Translations under genes and position numbers: made by a program
Assembly (NCBI GenBank): GCA_021613335.1
Contig: JAJTWR010000269.1
Coordinates: 629,501 to 693,500, forward strand
Reading direction: 5' to 3'
Origin: Whitmania pigra
Lineage: Eukaryota; Annelida; Clitellata; Hirudinida; Haemopidae
Length of the DNA stretch: 64,000 nucleotides
Notes under the pieces: generated by a model
The model's input: the letters and a program-made list of their open reading frames with translations, nothing else
Database searches by the model: none
Told to the model about the DNA's origin: nothing
In this document: piece by piece, positions 54,687 to 64,000 of the stretch
Numbering within the stretch: position 1 is the stretch's first letter
How the letters are laid out: every line of letters starts with the position of its first letter

Positions 54687-57521
54687 TTAATCAACCGTCG
54701 TAAGCGTCGACATAGTTCCTGAACGACCTTATATGTAATAATATTATTTTTAACTATTGAAATAATTGTTCAAGAAAATCTCATGAAATCTCTAGGTTTA
54801 TTTTTAAATTAAAAATATGAATTTATTTTTTTTTAGTAATTAAATAAGTAGATATTTTATAATAAACAGTCTTGGAATACTTACTTGAGTTTCTTCTCAT
54901 AAGCATAATAACAAGATACGCAAGTGCAGCTGCAATAAAAGCCACAATAATAATGAGTGCCCCAAAATCTTGAAAAAAATCCAAGGATTCGTCGAATATG
55001 CTTGGAGTGGTTGTTTCAGTGAACCAATGCAGTTCAGCAGTGGTCAAAGTTTTGTCAATGGGTGTAGTTACTGGAGCTTTAAGACAATAAAAAATTAAAG
55101 ACTCTTAGTTTGAAGAATCTTTGTATTTAAGTTTTCATTTCACTATTAAGGATTATCTTGAATGAATGCGATCAATTAGAAAATGAACACGAATAAAGCA
55201 TTTATTAAGTGCATGACCGAATTATCACTTTAGTCAATTAAAATAATCTACATTATAATTATAATATGTAATATGTTTAATAATGTAGTAAAATTATGTA
55301 CAATTATAATATGACAGACTATTGGGCATTATCAAATAGTTATTTCAGAATTTATTTGGTGGAAAATTTTCAAGGTTCTCTTTTTAACATTATGAATTGC
55401 CTTAGTTAATCATGTCATGCGATTAAATACGTCAAATTAATTTTATTTATGTCTTAACATATTACTCAAGAACTAACCGCGTTTGCAGGTGAAATTGTTA
55501 ACATTAATGTATCCAGGAAAACATTGACAAATGTAGTTAAATGGCATATTCAAACAAACTGAAATGGACTCATTGCATGCATTTACTTCGTCGCATTCAT
55601 TTATATCTATTATTTAAAATAAACAGTTAAGGCTGCGCCTCTCACGATGGCAACACGGATTCAAACCCCGCTGCGTCCTAATCATGCAACGGACGTTAAT
55701 AAAACATTTCAAAACATTACTATGTAGAAAATTTAATCGCTTGACTATAAAGTTTGAAGACAATGTTAATGCCCTTGAACCCTCTATGTATATACAAAAT
55801 GTGTCTTAATGCAGATATTAAAATCAAATAATTAATAAACTGAAATAGTAGGCATTTAATTAATGTATTTACTAAAATAATCAAACCTTAGCATTCTACA
55901 GAAGATATTAAAATCAAATAATTAATAAACTGAAATAGTAGGCATTTAAATAATGTATTTAGTAAAATAATCAAACCTTGGCATTCTACAGCATAATTGA
56001 ATACGTTTGCAATAGACCCTGGTGGACATTTGCATTCATACGAACCCAAAGAGTTTACGCACTCCGATGCCTTTCCACAACCGTGTAAAAATTCAGTGCA
56101 TTCGTTGATATCTTTGGTTCAAAGATTGTTCAAAAAATTAGTTGAATGATACCTTCTCTTTATTTGATTTTTTTATTGCAATCTTCTGGTGCATTAAATT
56201 CTGGCATTAATAGAATAGTAATGATAGTAGGAGTAACGATTAGATCTGAGTGAAATATCTTCCTCTCTTGTGATAATAGATTCTAACGGTATATCAGGAT
56301 ATCATTGGAATAAAATCAAATTAAATTGATCGATTTTGCATTATCTTAATTTAAATCAAACACAAAATAAACATTATTGAATATTAAATTTGCAATTGAG
56401 CATACCTTCGCAAGTGAACCTGTTCAAGCGTTTATATCCACGGTGACATTCGCAGGTAAATAATCCAGGTTTGTTGAAGCAGTAAGAAGAATTTTTATCG
56501 CAATCATGTTGATTATGTAGGCATTCATCAATATCTGCATATAACATAGTATAACATGGACTTACGGAAATAATTAATCAAGTGATATCCCTTCAAGTAG
56601 TATGAAAGCAGTCTTTTTTTTAAAGTTTAAATCTAATATTAAACAAATTAACTATCATACAAATTAATTCCAATCAATTCATTGTCTAACTTTCACCTGA
56701 TAGACCAATAAATGATAAACGAAACTAAATTTGACTACGGTATGTTTTCAAACCCAATGCTCCCATAAACATTCTCAATTAGTCTCTTGTGAGTAACTCA
56801 CAACAACTTTTGTCATTTCTTGCGACATCGTCATCATTAGCCTCCCGAATTTTTGTTTTTAATTATGCCAATGATCAGTTTTAAACAAGCAATTGTAAAA
56901 TATCAGAAGCTGCCTTATATTTGAGGTTGTAAGTATAAAATTACCATGATCGTTAAAACAGAAGCAAAAAATCAAACCATAGCATTGAGCAGGTAATGTG
57001 GAAGAAAATCGTTCATATCCATATTTACAGTGGCAGGTATAAGATCCAGGTTCATTTATGCAAATTGTGGATTCCAAGTCACACAAAAGTCCATCATAGC
57101 ATTCATCAATGTCTCAGAAATTAATTTTATTTATATAAGTTAAGACCAATGCAGTGAAATATAATTGCAAAAGTAACAGTTACAGTAACTTATTATAATA
57201 TAATAATGGATAAATTAGTGTTGTTGACAATACATATTATTAACAATACTCACAATGACAACAATTAAAACATTAACATTAATTTTAAAGAATTAAAATA
57301 AATTATACAATATTTCCTGTCGCAATGTAACAGAGAAGAAATATTTTAAAATATTTTCTAAAATAATTTATTTAACGAAGTTCACAATCAAAAGGTATTA
57401 CCTCCACAGAATCCTGATCGATCATCATATCCCTTTCTACAAGTGCACAGGTAAGATCCAATTATATTATAACAAATATATGTGCTGCCACATGATGTTG
57501 CGTTTTTGCATTCGTCAATGT
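54687..57521 (-). CDS. Transmembrane protein with five EGF modules and a short tail, 3' part of gene
   Basis: Seven exons in phase, all EGF exons phase 1-1: 57402-57521, 56978-57112, 56406-56534, 55977-56111 and 55478-55606 (EGF), 54885-55076 (stem and membrane) and 54687-54727 (C-terminus). Each EGF exon starts with the calcium-binding-type DIDEC or DINEC and has six Cys; one example is DIDECLHNQHDCDKNSSYCF. The membrane helix is ALIIIVAFIAAALAYLVIML, followed by RRNS and only about 13 more residues (RSGTMSTLTTVD). The signal peptide and any further EGFs lie upstream beyond the transposons at 57.6-64 kb or are lost. The gene converges on the PTP gene; a polyadenylation signal is at 54452-54457 (minus strand). 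It is likely a cell-surface adhesion or ligand-binding protein; the family is unassigned. Confidence 0.85.
55622..55713 (+). repeat. tRNA-derived SINE fragment (second family)
   Basis: TTAAGGCTGCGCCTCTCACG, then box B-like GGATTCAAACCCCGC, then CAACGGACGTTAATAAAAC. It starts 15 bp beyond an EGF exon in its intron. Confidence 0.55.
55813..55990 (+). repeat. Tandem duplication of 90 bp spanning a splice donor
   Basis: Copies at 55813-55900 and 55903-55990 share AGATATTAAAATCAAATAAT through TCAAACCTTRGCATTCTACA. The right copy contains the real donor of the EGF exon at 55977; the left copy repeats it in the intron. Confidence 0.9.
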
Positions 57522-57591
57522 CTAACGTTAAGGAGGTGGTTAAAACAATAATTACATATTAAAATTGATAAATCGAAAATAACGTAATTTG

Positions 57592-58620
57592 CAGTGTTGT
57601 GCAGTATCGAATTACATGTAATTCGTTACTGTAATTAATTACATTTTTTGATAATTTTTACTTGTAACAATTACAAAAAAAATTTTGTACTCTTACTTGT
57701 AACAAATTACTATTTTTGGTCATACTTTTAATTCGTTACCTTTTTGGCGCAAGACGTTACAAAGTAACATAAATAACATTTTAAATTAGTTTAATTTATT
57801 TAAAAAAAATTTAAATTCTAGATTGTTATTCTTTGGTTCGTTCGAGAACCTTCCCCTTCCCGATCATCGCTCTTTTGTTATTGTGGTTATCGCCGGTCGT
57901 TTTTGTTTTAAATCGGAAATTGTTGATTAGTCATACCGAAGCTTTTTTAATATATAATATTATATACATATAATATATAAGATTTAATATATCGTAGTAT
58001 GGATTCATTTGAAGCCATTTTTAGTGTCGTTAGCGAAGATAAGAGGAACAAGGGTGAAGATAGTCCGTGGCCGTATTTGAACAAAATGTTCAGATTTCAA
58101 TCAAAGGAAAATCATATAAGTATGCATGCCTACTCTGCCAACAAACAACAAACTACATGTTCAGCATATGAAGGTTCTTCATCTAACTTGAAGAAGCACG
58201 TGGAACGCATGCATCCAACAGAAATTAAGGAATATGGGATATCTGTTGCCAACGATTGTCAAGCTTGATGAGAAACTGGTAGCCAAAATAGCATCTTCTA
58301 ATGCACCAAAGATGGACGAGCTTTGAGCTTTCGTTCATCTGATGCTGACAGTATTGAAGACAGTTTCTTCAATTGCACAAGGTCAACTGATATTCTGATG
58401 CAGTATCTGATCTTCGAGACCGATCAGATGACATGAACATTATTACTGGAAGCAATACCCTGAAGAAATTATTTATCCAGTTGAACACTCCTCTGCCAGC
58501 TAGTGCAGCTGTTGAACGTTTATTCAGCTCTTCTGGTATGACAAAGAACAGCTGAAGGACCATAATGAGTGACAAACTATTCGAGGACTTAGTTATGTTA
58601 AAAATTAACAAAAATTTGTG
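57592..58620 (+). mobile_element. Internally deleted hAT DNA transposon
   Basis: The left end CAGTGTTGTGCAGTATCG and following ATTACATGTAATTCGTTACT resemble hAT terminal sequences. An open frame at 57999-58268 carries a BED-type zinc finger (SPWPYLNKMF, then TCSAYEGSSSNLKKHVERMH). At about 58460-58615 the conserved hAT dimerisation region is visible (TPLPASAAVERLFSSSG, and EDLVMLKINKNL after a stop). The catalytic core between them is missing. No right terminal repeat was found. Confidence 0.8.
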
Positions 58621-58794
58621 ATTGTAATGTAATAAATAATAAAAACACCAAAAGAATGCATTAGACCGACTCATCAAAAAATTTCTGTCGTCATTTTAGT
58701 AATCGAAGACAAATTCTATAACTAAATACTATGGGAGTTTTAAAGTACAAGAGAATATTAAATAACAAGAGTAGAAAAACCAACGAATAATTAA

Positions 58795-58838
<44 letters not shown>

Positions 58839-59025
58839 TAACGATAACGATAACGATGGCGATGGCGATGGCGATAGCGATAGCGATAACGATAACAATA
58901 ACAAGAACAATAGCAATAAGCAATAGCAATAGCAATAACAATAACAACAGCAATAGCAAATACAATAACAATAATAATATAACAATAACAATAATAATAA
59001 CAATAATAATAATAATAACAATAAC

Positions 59026-59102
<77 letters not shown>

Positions 59103-59151
59103 TATAATAATAATAATAATAATAATAATTATAATAATAATAATAATAATA

Positions 59152-59189
<38 letters not shown>

Positions 59190-59229
59190 TAATAATAATA
59201 ATATAATAATAATAATAATAATCATAATA
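58795..59229 (+). repeat. (AAT)n with (GATAAC/GATGGC/AATAGC)n hexamers
   Basis: AAT triplets frame a hexanucleotide block at 58840-58970. The array ends where the retrotransposon's presumed 5' region begins. Confidence 0.95.
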
Positions 59230-59390
59230 ATCGTTATCGCTCAGCTGAATTGTTTTCGTGCTGAAAATCCGAGTGATTCTTGCTTAATATTCGATAAATT
59301 TGCGTACAATTTGTTGAAATAAGCATTAATTGATTATCCTAACAGATATTTACTTTCTCGGTTAGTTTAGTTACGTATATTTTAAGAACA

Positions 59391-60379
59391 TTGGCCGAAG
59401 GTGTTCGGACCAGAAGAGACGTTAAGTTTGAGGTTGAAATTGCATCGAAACTAGGGCTACATTTGTGCGAAAAGTTCTGCAAAGAAAATGTGGATCAAAT
59501 TAAAAGACTAGCTAGCTCCTCGAAGTTGGAAGAAGATGTAGAGATGATTTTGAGTGACATACTCGATTTGACAACCGATGTAAAAAAAAAATCACCAGTG
59601 AAAGAGCAGAAAGAGAAGACAAATTAAATGGACAATTGACAGAATGGAAAAATAAGTTAGAAAAGATGAGCGCTGAATTTTTGGAGTTAAAGCAAAAATT
59701 TGACAGCTTTGTGAATTCAAACACAGAGAAAGAAATCAAATGGTCCAATGGATTTGACCAATTAAGTACTAAAGTTGAAAGTTTAAAAGTCCCAGACATA
59801 ACACACAAAGAATTAACAAAAAGATGGTCTGACTTATTCAGGGAGAATGTTGCTGAAATTAAAGATGATATGAAAACTGTGCAAAGGACAGTAACTGATG
59901 CAAAACAATCAATGGACATTACAGCAGACAGAAGCTCTAGAAAAAACAATTTAGTTATTTATAACTTGCCAGAGGATGAAAAAGAGGCCAAGAGTAAAGA
60001 TAAAGATTGCCTTGTTGAATTGGCTAAAGAGTTTGGCCTGGAGTTTGATTACAATAGAGATGTTTCCTCCATGGCTAGAATGGGTAGGAAAAGTGAAGAC
60101 AGAAACAGATGCAGACCACTGATGGTCAAGTTTTATAGTTACACAACAAAGAATATGATTCTTGAAAGTTGTTACAAACTCAAAAAGATGCAGAAGTTTA
60201 AATCATTAATTGTAAGCCATGACCTCTCCAAAGAAGATAGGGAGCAGTGTAGAATGCTGATAAAAAAGGCTAAGCAGGAAAAAGAAAAATCAGATGAGGT
60301 TGAAAAGTTTATTTACAAAGTCAGAGGAGATCCAGGGTCCTTCTATGTTGTCACAGTTAGAAGGCCAAATTTTTTGTAA
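59391..60379 (+). pseudogene. Retrotransposon ORF1 (RNA-binding, coiled coil), one frameshift
   Basis: The first part (59391-59627) and second part (59636-60379) are separated by a frame change at the A run near 59580-59590. The N-terminal half is Lys/Glu-rich and coiled-coil-like (KNKLEKMSAEFLELKQKF). The C-terminal half has RSSRKNNLVIYNLPEDEKEA, RMGRKSEDRNRCRPLMVKF and KFIYKVRGDPGSFYVVTV, as in L1-type ORF1 proteins. No ATG stands at the expected start: the sequence reads ACATTGGCCGAAG. Confidence 0.75.
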
Positions 60380-63300
60380 TGAAAGAGTCAAAAGCAAATA
60401 GTGAAATGAAAAGAGACAGCAAGATAAATACATCACACTGTGCTAGCATCTCACAGAACAGAAGACAGAAATGGACAAAAGAACAATATAAAGAAATTAT
60501 CTGGGCATATCATTACGCAATAAAGACTGGAAACGAAGGAGTAACTTTGGATACATATAAAATATGGAGAGAAAGAAACCCTGACATATTCCCAGGAATG
60601 AATGCAAAAAATCTGAGTAACCAAAGGCGGTTCATTATAGAAGAAAACAAACTCACAGCATCAGAGATAGAAGAAATCGTTTCTGATATTGAGTCCAAGA
60701 TCTTGAATAACAATATTGGTGCTGAAGATAATTCAACAAGGTACCTGAGAGCTGATGTGCAAATTGTTGATACAGTTGAAAGTAACAATGCCGAACAATC
60801 AGGTATGGAAGAATTGTTGGATATGGAAAATAAAATTACTGCACGTTTGAATGAGATCAAAAAGTATGAAATCTGTGATAGCAAATGCCTAAGCAAAAAA
60901 TCAAAAACGCTACTAACAAAAAATAGAATTAGCAAATAAAGTCTTTAGCAAACTTGCAGCTGAAAAAAGCTTGAATATCACAGAAATAATGAACTAATGT
61001 ATGCCACAGCTGCAGTGATTGCAAATGTGAAAACTGAACAACCAAAAATTCAGGTGAGAGGCACGGATGGAGAGAGAAGAATCCAAAAAGTGATCAATGA
61101 ATGTAGAAAAGACCTGTCATACATAAAGGAATTTAAACAAAGGAAATCTGATAAAAAAAAAGTAAAGTTGAAGCCAGGATGAAAGTATTATTAGATAAAG
61201 CATCATTGTCAAAAAATCAAATTGATGAGTTAGAACAAAAAAGATGAAAATAACACTACCAAGGCCCAGAGACTACGAAGATATACTAAAAGAAGTGAAC
61301 AGTATCAACAAAACAAAACATTTAAAAATGATGCCAAAAGATTTTATAGAGAAATGACTTCAAACCAAATTAAAGTTACTAACCCACCTGACAAGGAAGG
61401 AATATTAGAAAAAGAAGTTAGTCATAACTCCGAAGCAAATTGGATTAGTGTTGAAGAAGCACTATACAATGAAATAAATCAACTTGAATGGAAAGAACTT
61501 GAAATAAATGAATTGACAACAGTGATCAAATTCTCTCACAACTGGAAGGCACCAGGAATTGATAAAGTTTATAACTTTTGGTTAAAGTATCTGACATCAC
61601 TACACAAACAGTTGTTATGGGCATTTAACAAGATATTGAAAGAACCAGACAACATGCCTGGATGGATGACGGAAGGAACTGCATATTTAATACCAAAATC
61701 CAGAGAAACCAGAAATCCCAAAAATTATAGGCCCATAGCATGCTTGCCGACTACATATAAAATAATGACAGGAATCCTATGCAACCGAATATACAGTCAT
61801 CTCCAAAATAATCAGATATTGCCGGAGGCAAACAAAAAGGTTGCAGAAAAGGAAGCAGAGGATGCAAAGACAGTTTAATGATTAGTCAAATGATTATGCA
61901 GAAGACAAAAAAAGGCAAACACGATTTAAATGTTGCATGGATCGATTACAAAAAGGCGTTTGACAGTGTCCCCCATACCTGGATTACCCATGTTATGAGC
62001 ATATACAAAGTTTCTGATGTCATCAGAAGATTTATGGAAAAATCTATGTTGCAGTGGCGCCTGACGTTGATATTGTATCATGAGGGAGGATATATAAAAA
62101 CAGATAAAATCTCTATTAGAAGAGGCATATATCAGAGAGATTCGCTGTCACCGTTGATATTCTGTACGGCTATGATCCCGCTATCGAGACGTCTTAATGC
62201 CGCAAAAATTGGCTACAAACAAGGAAAAGAAGAAATCAGTCATCTATTCTATATGGACGATCTAAAGATATTTGCCAAAGATTACGAAAGTATGGAAAAG
62301 TGCATTAAAATTGTTGAGGAATTTAGTGAAGATATACGAATGGAATTTGGAATTGAAAAATGCGCAACTACTGAAATAAAAAAGGGCAAAGTTGCAAATG
62401 GGAAGGACATAAATATCAAGGAGGGAATTGTCATCCGATCATTAAAAACGGAGGAGTTCTATAAATATCTCGGCATGGATGAGAAAAGCGGCATAAAGGA
62501 CAAGGATATGAAAGAGAAAGTGAAAAGGGAATATTTCTATCGTGTGAAGAAAATATTGAAAACTCAACTAAGTTCCAGAAACAAAATTATGGCTATTAAT
62601 AGTCTTGCCACGCCAGTCATGACATATAGTTTTGGAATTTTACCGTGGCTTAAAAGTGAAATAGATAAACTTGACAGGAAAACAAGAACAGTATTAACAA
62701 TAAATGGAATGCATCACCCGAGAGCGGACGTAGACAGACTGTATGTCAAACGAAAGGAAGGAGGAAGAGGCTTGCTCGAACTGCAATCTCTTTATCGGCA
62801 AAGTATACTGAGCCTTGCAGTATATTTGCAGACAGAAAATAGCAGACTGATCCAAAGTGTGAAAAAGTGGGATGACGTCAAAAAGAAATATTCATTGCAA
62901 AAGGGAGCCGATAAAATCAGGACAAAATACAAACTAACAAAATTATCTGAAAATGGAAATCTTGTGTGTGAACTCAAAACAAAAATAGAAAATGAAAGGA
63001 TCTCCAAAATAACATCCAAACCACTCCACGGCAGGTTCTTCAAACAGCTACAAGAAACACATATCAATAAAGAATTGACAGTAAAATGGCTAAATGATGG
63101 AAGAATGAAGGGAGAAACAGAAAGTCTTTTGATTGCTGCACAAGATCAAGCCCTGAATACAAGATTTCACCAACGACATATTCTCCATCAGCCAGTTGCT
63201 AGTGTTTGCCGGTTATGCTTTAAAGCTGAAGAGCATATTAGTCACTTAGTGTCCGGGTGCGAGGCCCTAGCGGCAACGGAGTATTTGCAGAGGCATAACA

Positions 63301-63770
63301 GGGTGGCCGGGTATGTGCACTGGAGAATACTGATGCATCTTAAAGCAGCAGTTGTTGAAAAATATTATCTGCACGAACCAGATAAAGTTGTAAAGACTGA
63401 AAATCAGGTGATCATGTGGGACCACGCGGTGACAACGGATAGAAAAGTTGTGGCCAACAGGCCTGATATAATAGTTCTGGATAACAAAAGGAAAGCGTGC
63501 TTAATAATAGATATAGCCATACCCGACGATGTGAACGTTTCAAAAAAAGAAACTGAAAAAAGATTGAAGTACCAAGACTTAAAAATTGAAATTTCCAGAA
63601 TGTGGCAAGTGAAAGCAAGAGTCATCGCGGTGGTGGTTGGGGCACTAGGGACAGTTTCAGACAATTTTATGAAAGAAATTGAAAGCATAGAGGCGGGGCT
63701 TGCGGCGGAGGAGATTCAAAGTATTGCGTTGATGGGGACAGCACGAATTTTACGAAAAGTTTTAGGATGA
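60379..63770 (+). pseudogene. Retrotransposon ORF2: reverse transcriptase and restriction-like endonuclease, several frameshifts
   Basis: It starts at 60379, overlapping the ORF1 stop as TAATG. The N-terminal part has RRQKWTKEQYKEIIWAYHYA and IWRERNPDIFPGMNAKNLSN, typical of R4-type proteins. Breaks occur near 60930, 60985, 61170, 61240 and 61830. The reverse transcriptase lies on both sides of the last break: NWKAPGIDK and YRPIACLPTTYK in the 61354-61878 frame, then WIDYKKAFDSVPHTWI and the catalytic FYMDD in the 61878-63770 frame. Motif B reads YQRDSLSP where QGDSLSP is usual. Near the C-terminus are a C-x2-C-x8-H-x4-C finger (CRLCFKAEEHISHLVSGC) and the endonuclease motif RPDIIV...LIIDIAIPDD. 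Confidence 0.88.
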
Positions 63771-63901
63771 AGGAAATTTCTTTTGGTTTAGTTAAGAACA
63801 GCCATTGTTTTTTGTTTGTTTTTTTTTTCTGTATGTTATTGCCTAGGGTCTCTGGAAGAGACTTGGCATTTTTTTTGTCCCGGGACTCTCGAGATTTTTT
63901 T

Positions 63902-63904
<3 letters not shown>

Positions 63905-64000
<96 letters not shown>
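63905..64000 (+). repeat. (AAT)n array at the retrotransposon 3' end
   Basis: Directly follows the element's 3' end and continues past the window. Confidence 0.95.

Larger units (their letters stand above)
59230..63905 (+). mobile_element. Non-LTR retrotransposon of the R4/Dong-like, restriction-like-endonuclease type, inactive
   Basis: The order is a 5' region of about 160 bp, ORF1, ORF2, then a 3' UTR of about 135 bp ending TTTTTTTTGAATAATAATAA. It is bordered on both sides by (AAT)n (58795-59229 and 63905 onward). Frameshifts, stops and an altered reverse-transcriptase motif show this copy cannot move by itself. R4-clade elements use a C-terminal PD-(D/E)XK-like endonuclease; Dong of silkworm is known for TAA-repeat targets. 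Confidence 0.85.

Overview
The window is nuclear DNA of an animal. It is AT-rich, has many short GT-AG introns and is full of microsatellites: (AAT)n, (ATC)n, (CATC)n, (CACT)n, (TATG)n and (ACG)n. A short vertebrate-type TTAGGG tract, intron-rich class I myosin and receptor tyrosine phosphatase genes, tRNA-derived SINEs and an R4/Dong-like retrotransposon fit a lophotrochozoan invertebrate. A leech-like annelid is my best guess, at low confidence; nothing in the sequence proves it.

Layout. (1) 1-17.75 kb: the 5' two-thirds of a class I motor domain (myosin ID-like), minus strand. Eight coding exons join in frame into 347 codons, and the 3' exons lie beyond position 1. Its introns hold large microsatellites, SINE copies, a tandem duplication and a Foldback-like transposon. 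(2) 18.8-20.1 kb: an unrecognised single-pass membrane protein, minus strand. (3) 20-28 kb: mostly intergenic, with one decayed peptide gene at 23.4 kb. (4) 28-46 kb: a cluster of short secreted-peptide genes on both strands, of the type MK(T/A/F/S)LxLxLLxLxC. It has at least nine intact members, two of them Cys/Pro-rich, one member broken by a Foldback insertion, and several relics. Members share TATA boxes and a splice acceptor just upstream of the ATG. Segmental direct and inverted duplications run through the cluster. An isolated, intact-looking myosin exon lies at 31.8 kb on the plus strand. (5) 46.8-53.96 kb: a receptor protein tyrosine phosphatase, plus strand. It has a signal peptide, one EGF domain, a transmembrane segment, a D1 phosphatase domain with a WPE loop, and a degenerate D2. 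(6) 54.7-57.5 kb: a convergent minus-strand gene with five EGF modules, a transmembrane segment and a very short tail. (7) 57.6-64 kb: mobile DNA, made of a deleted hAT element, then a two-ORF retrotransposon encoding a restriction-like endonuclease, apparently inserted within an (AAT)n array.

The most noteworthy signals are the rapidly duplicating and decaying secreted-peptide family, the EGF-ectodomain phosphatase with both catalytic domains altered beside a short-tailed EGF receptor, and the retrotransposon sitting between (AAT)n blocks. Gene models were built by eye from splice sites, reading phase and family resemblance. No transcript or database evidence was available.
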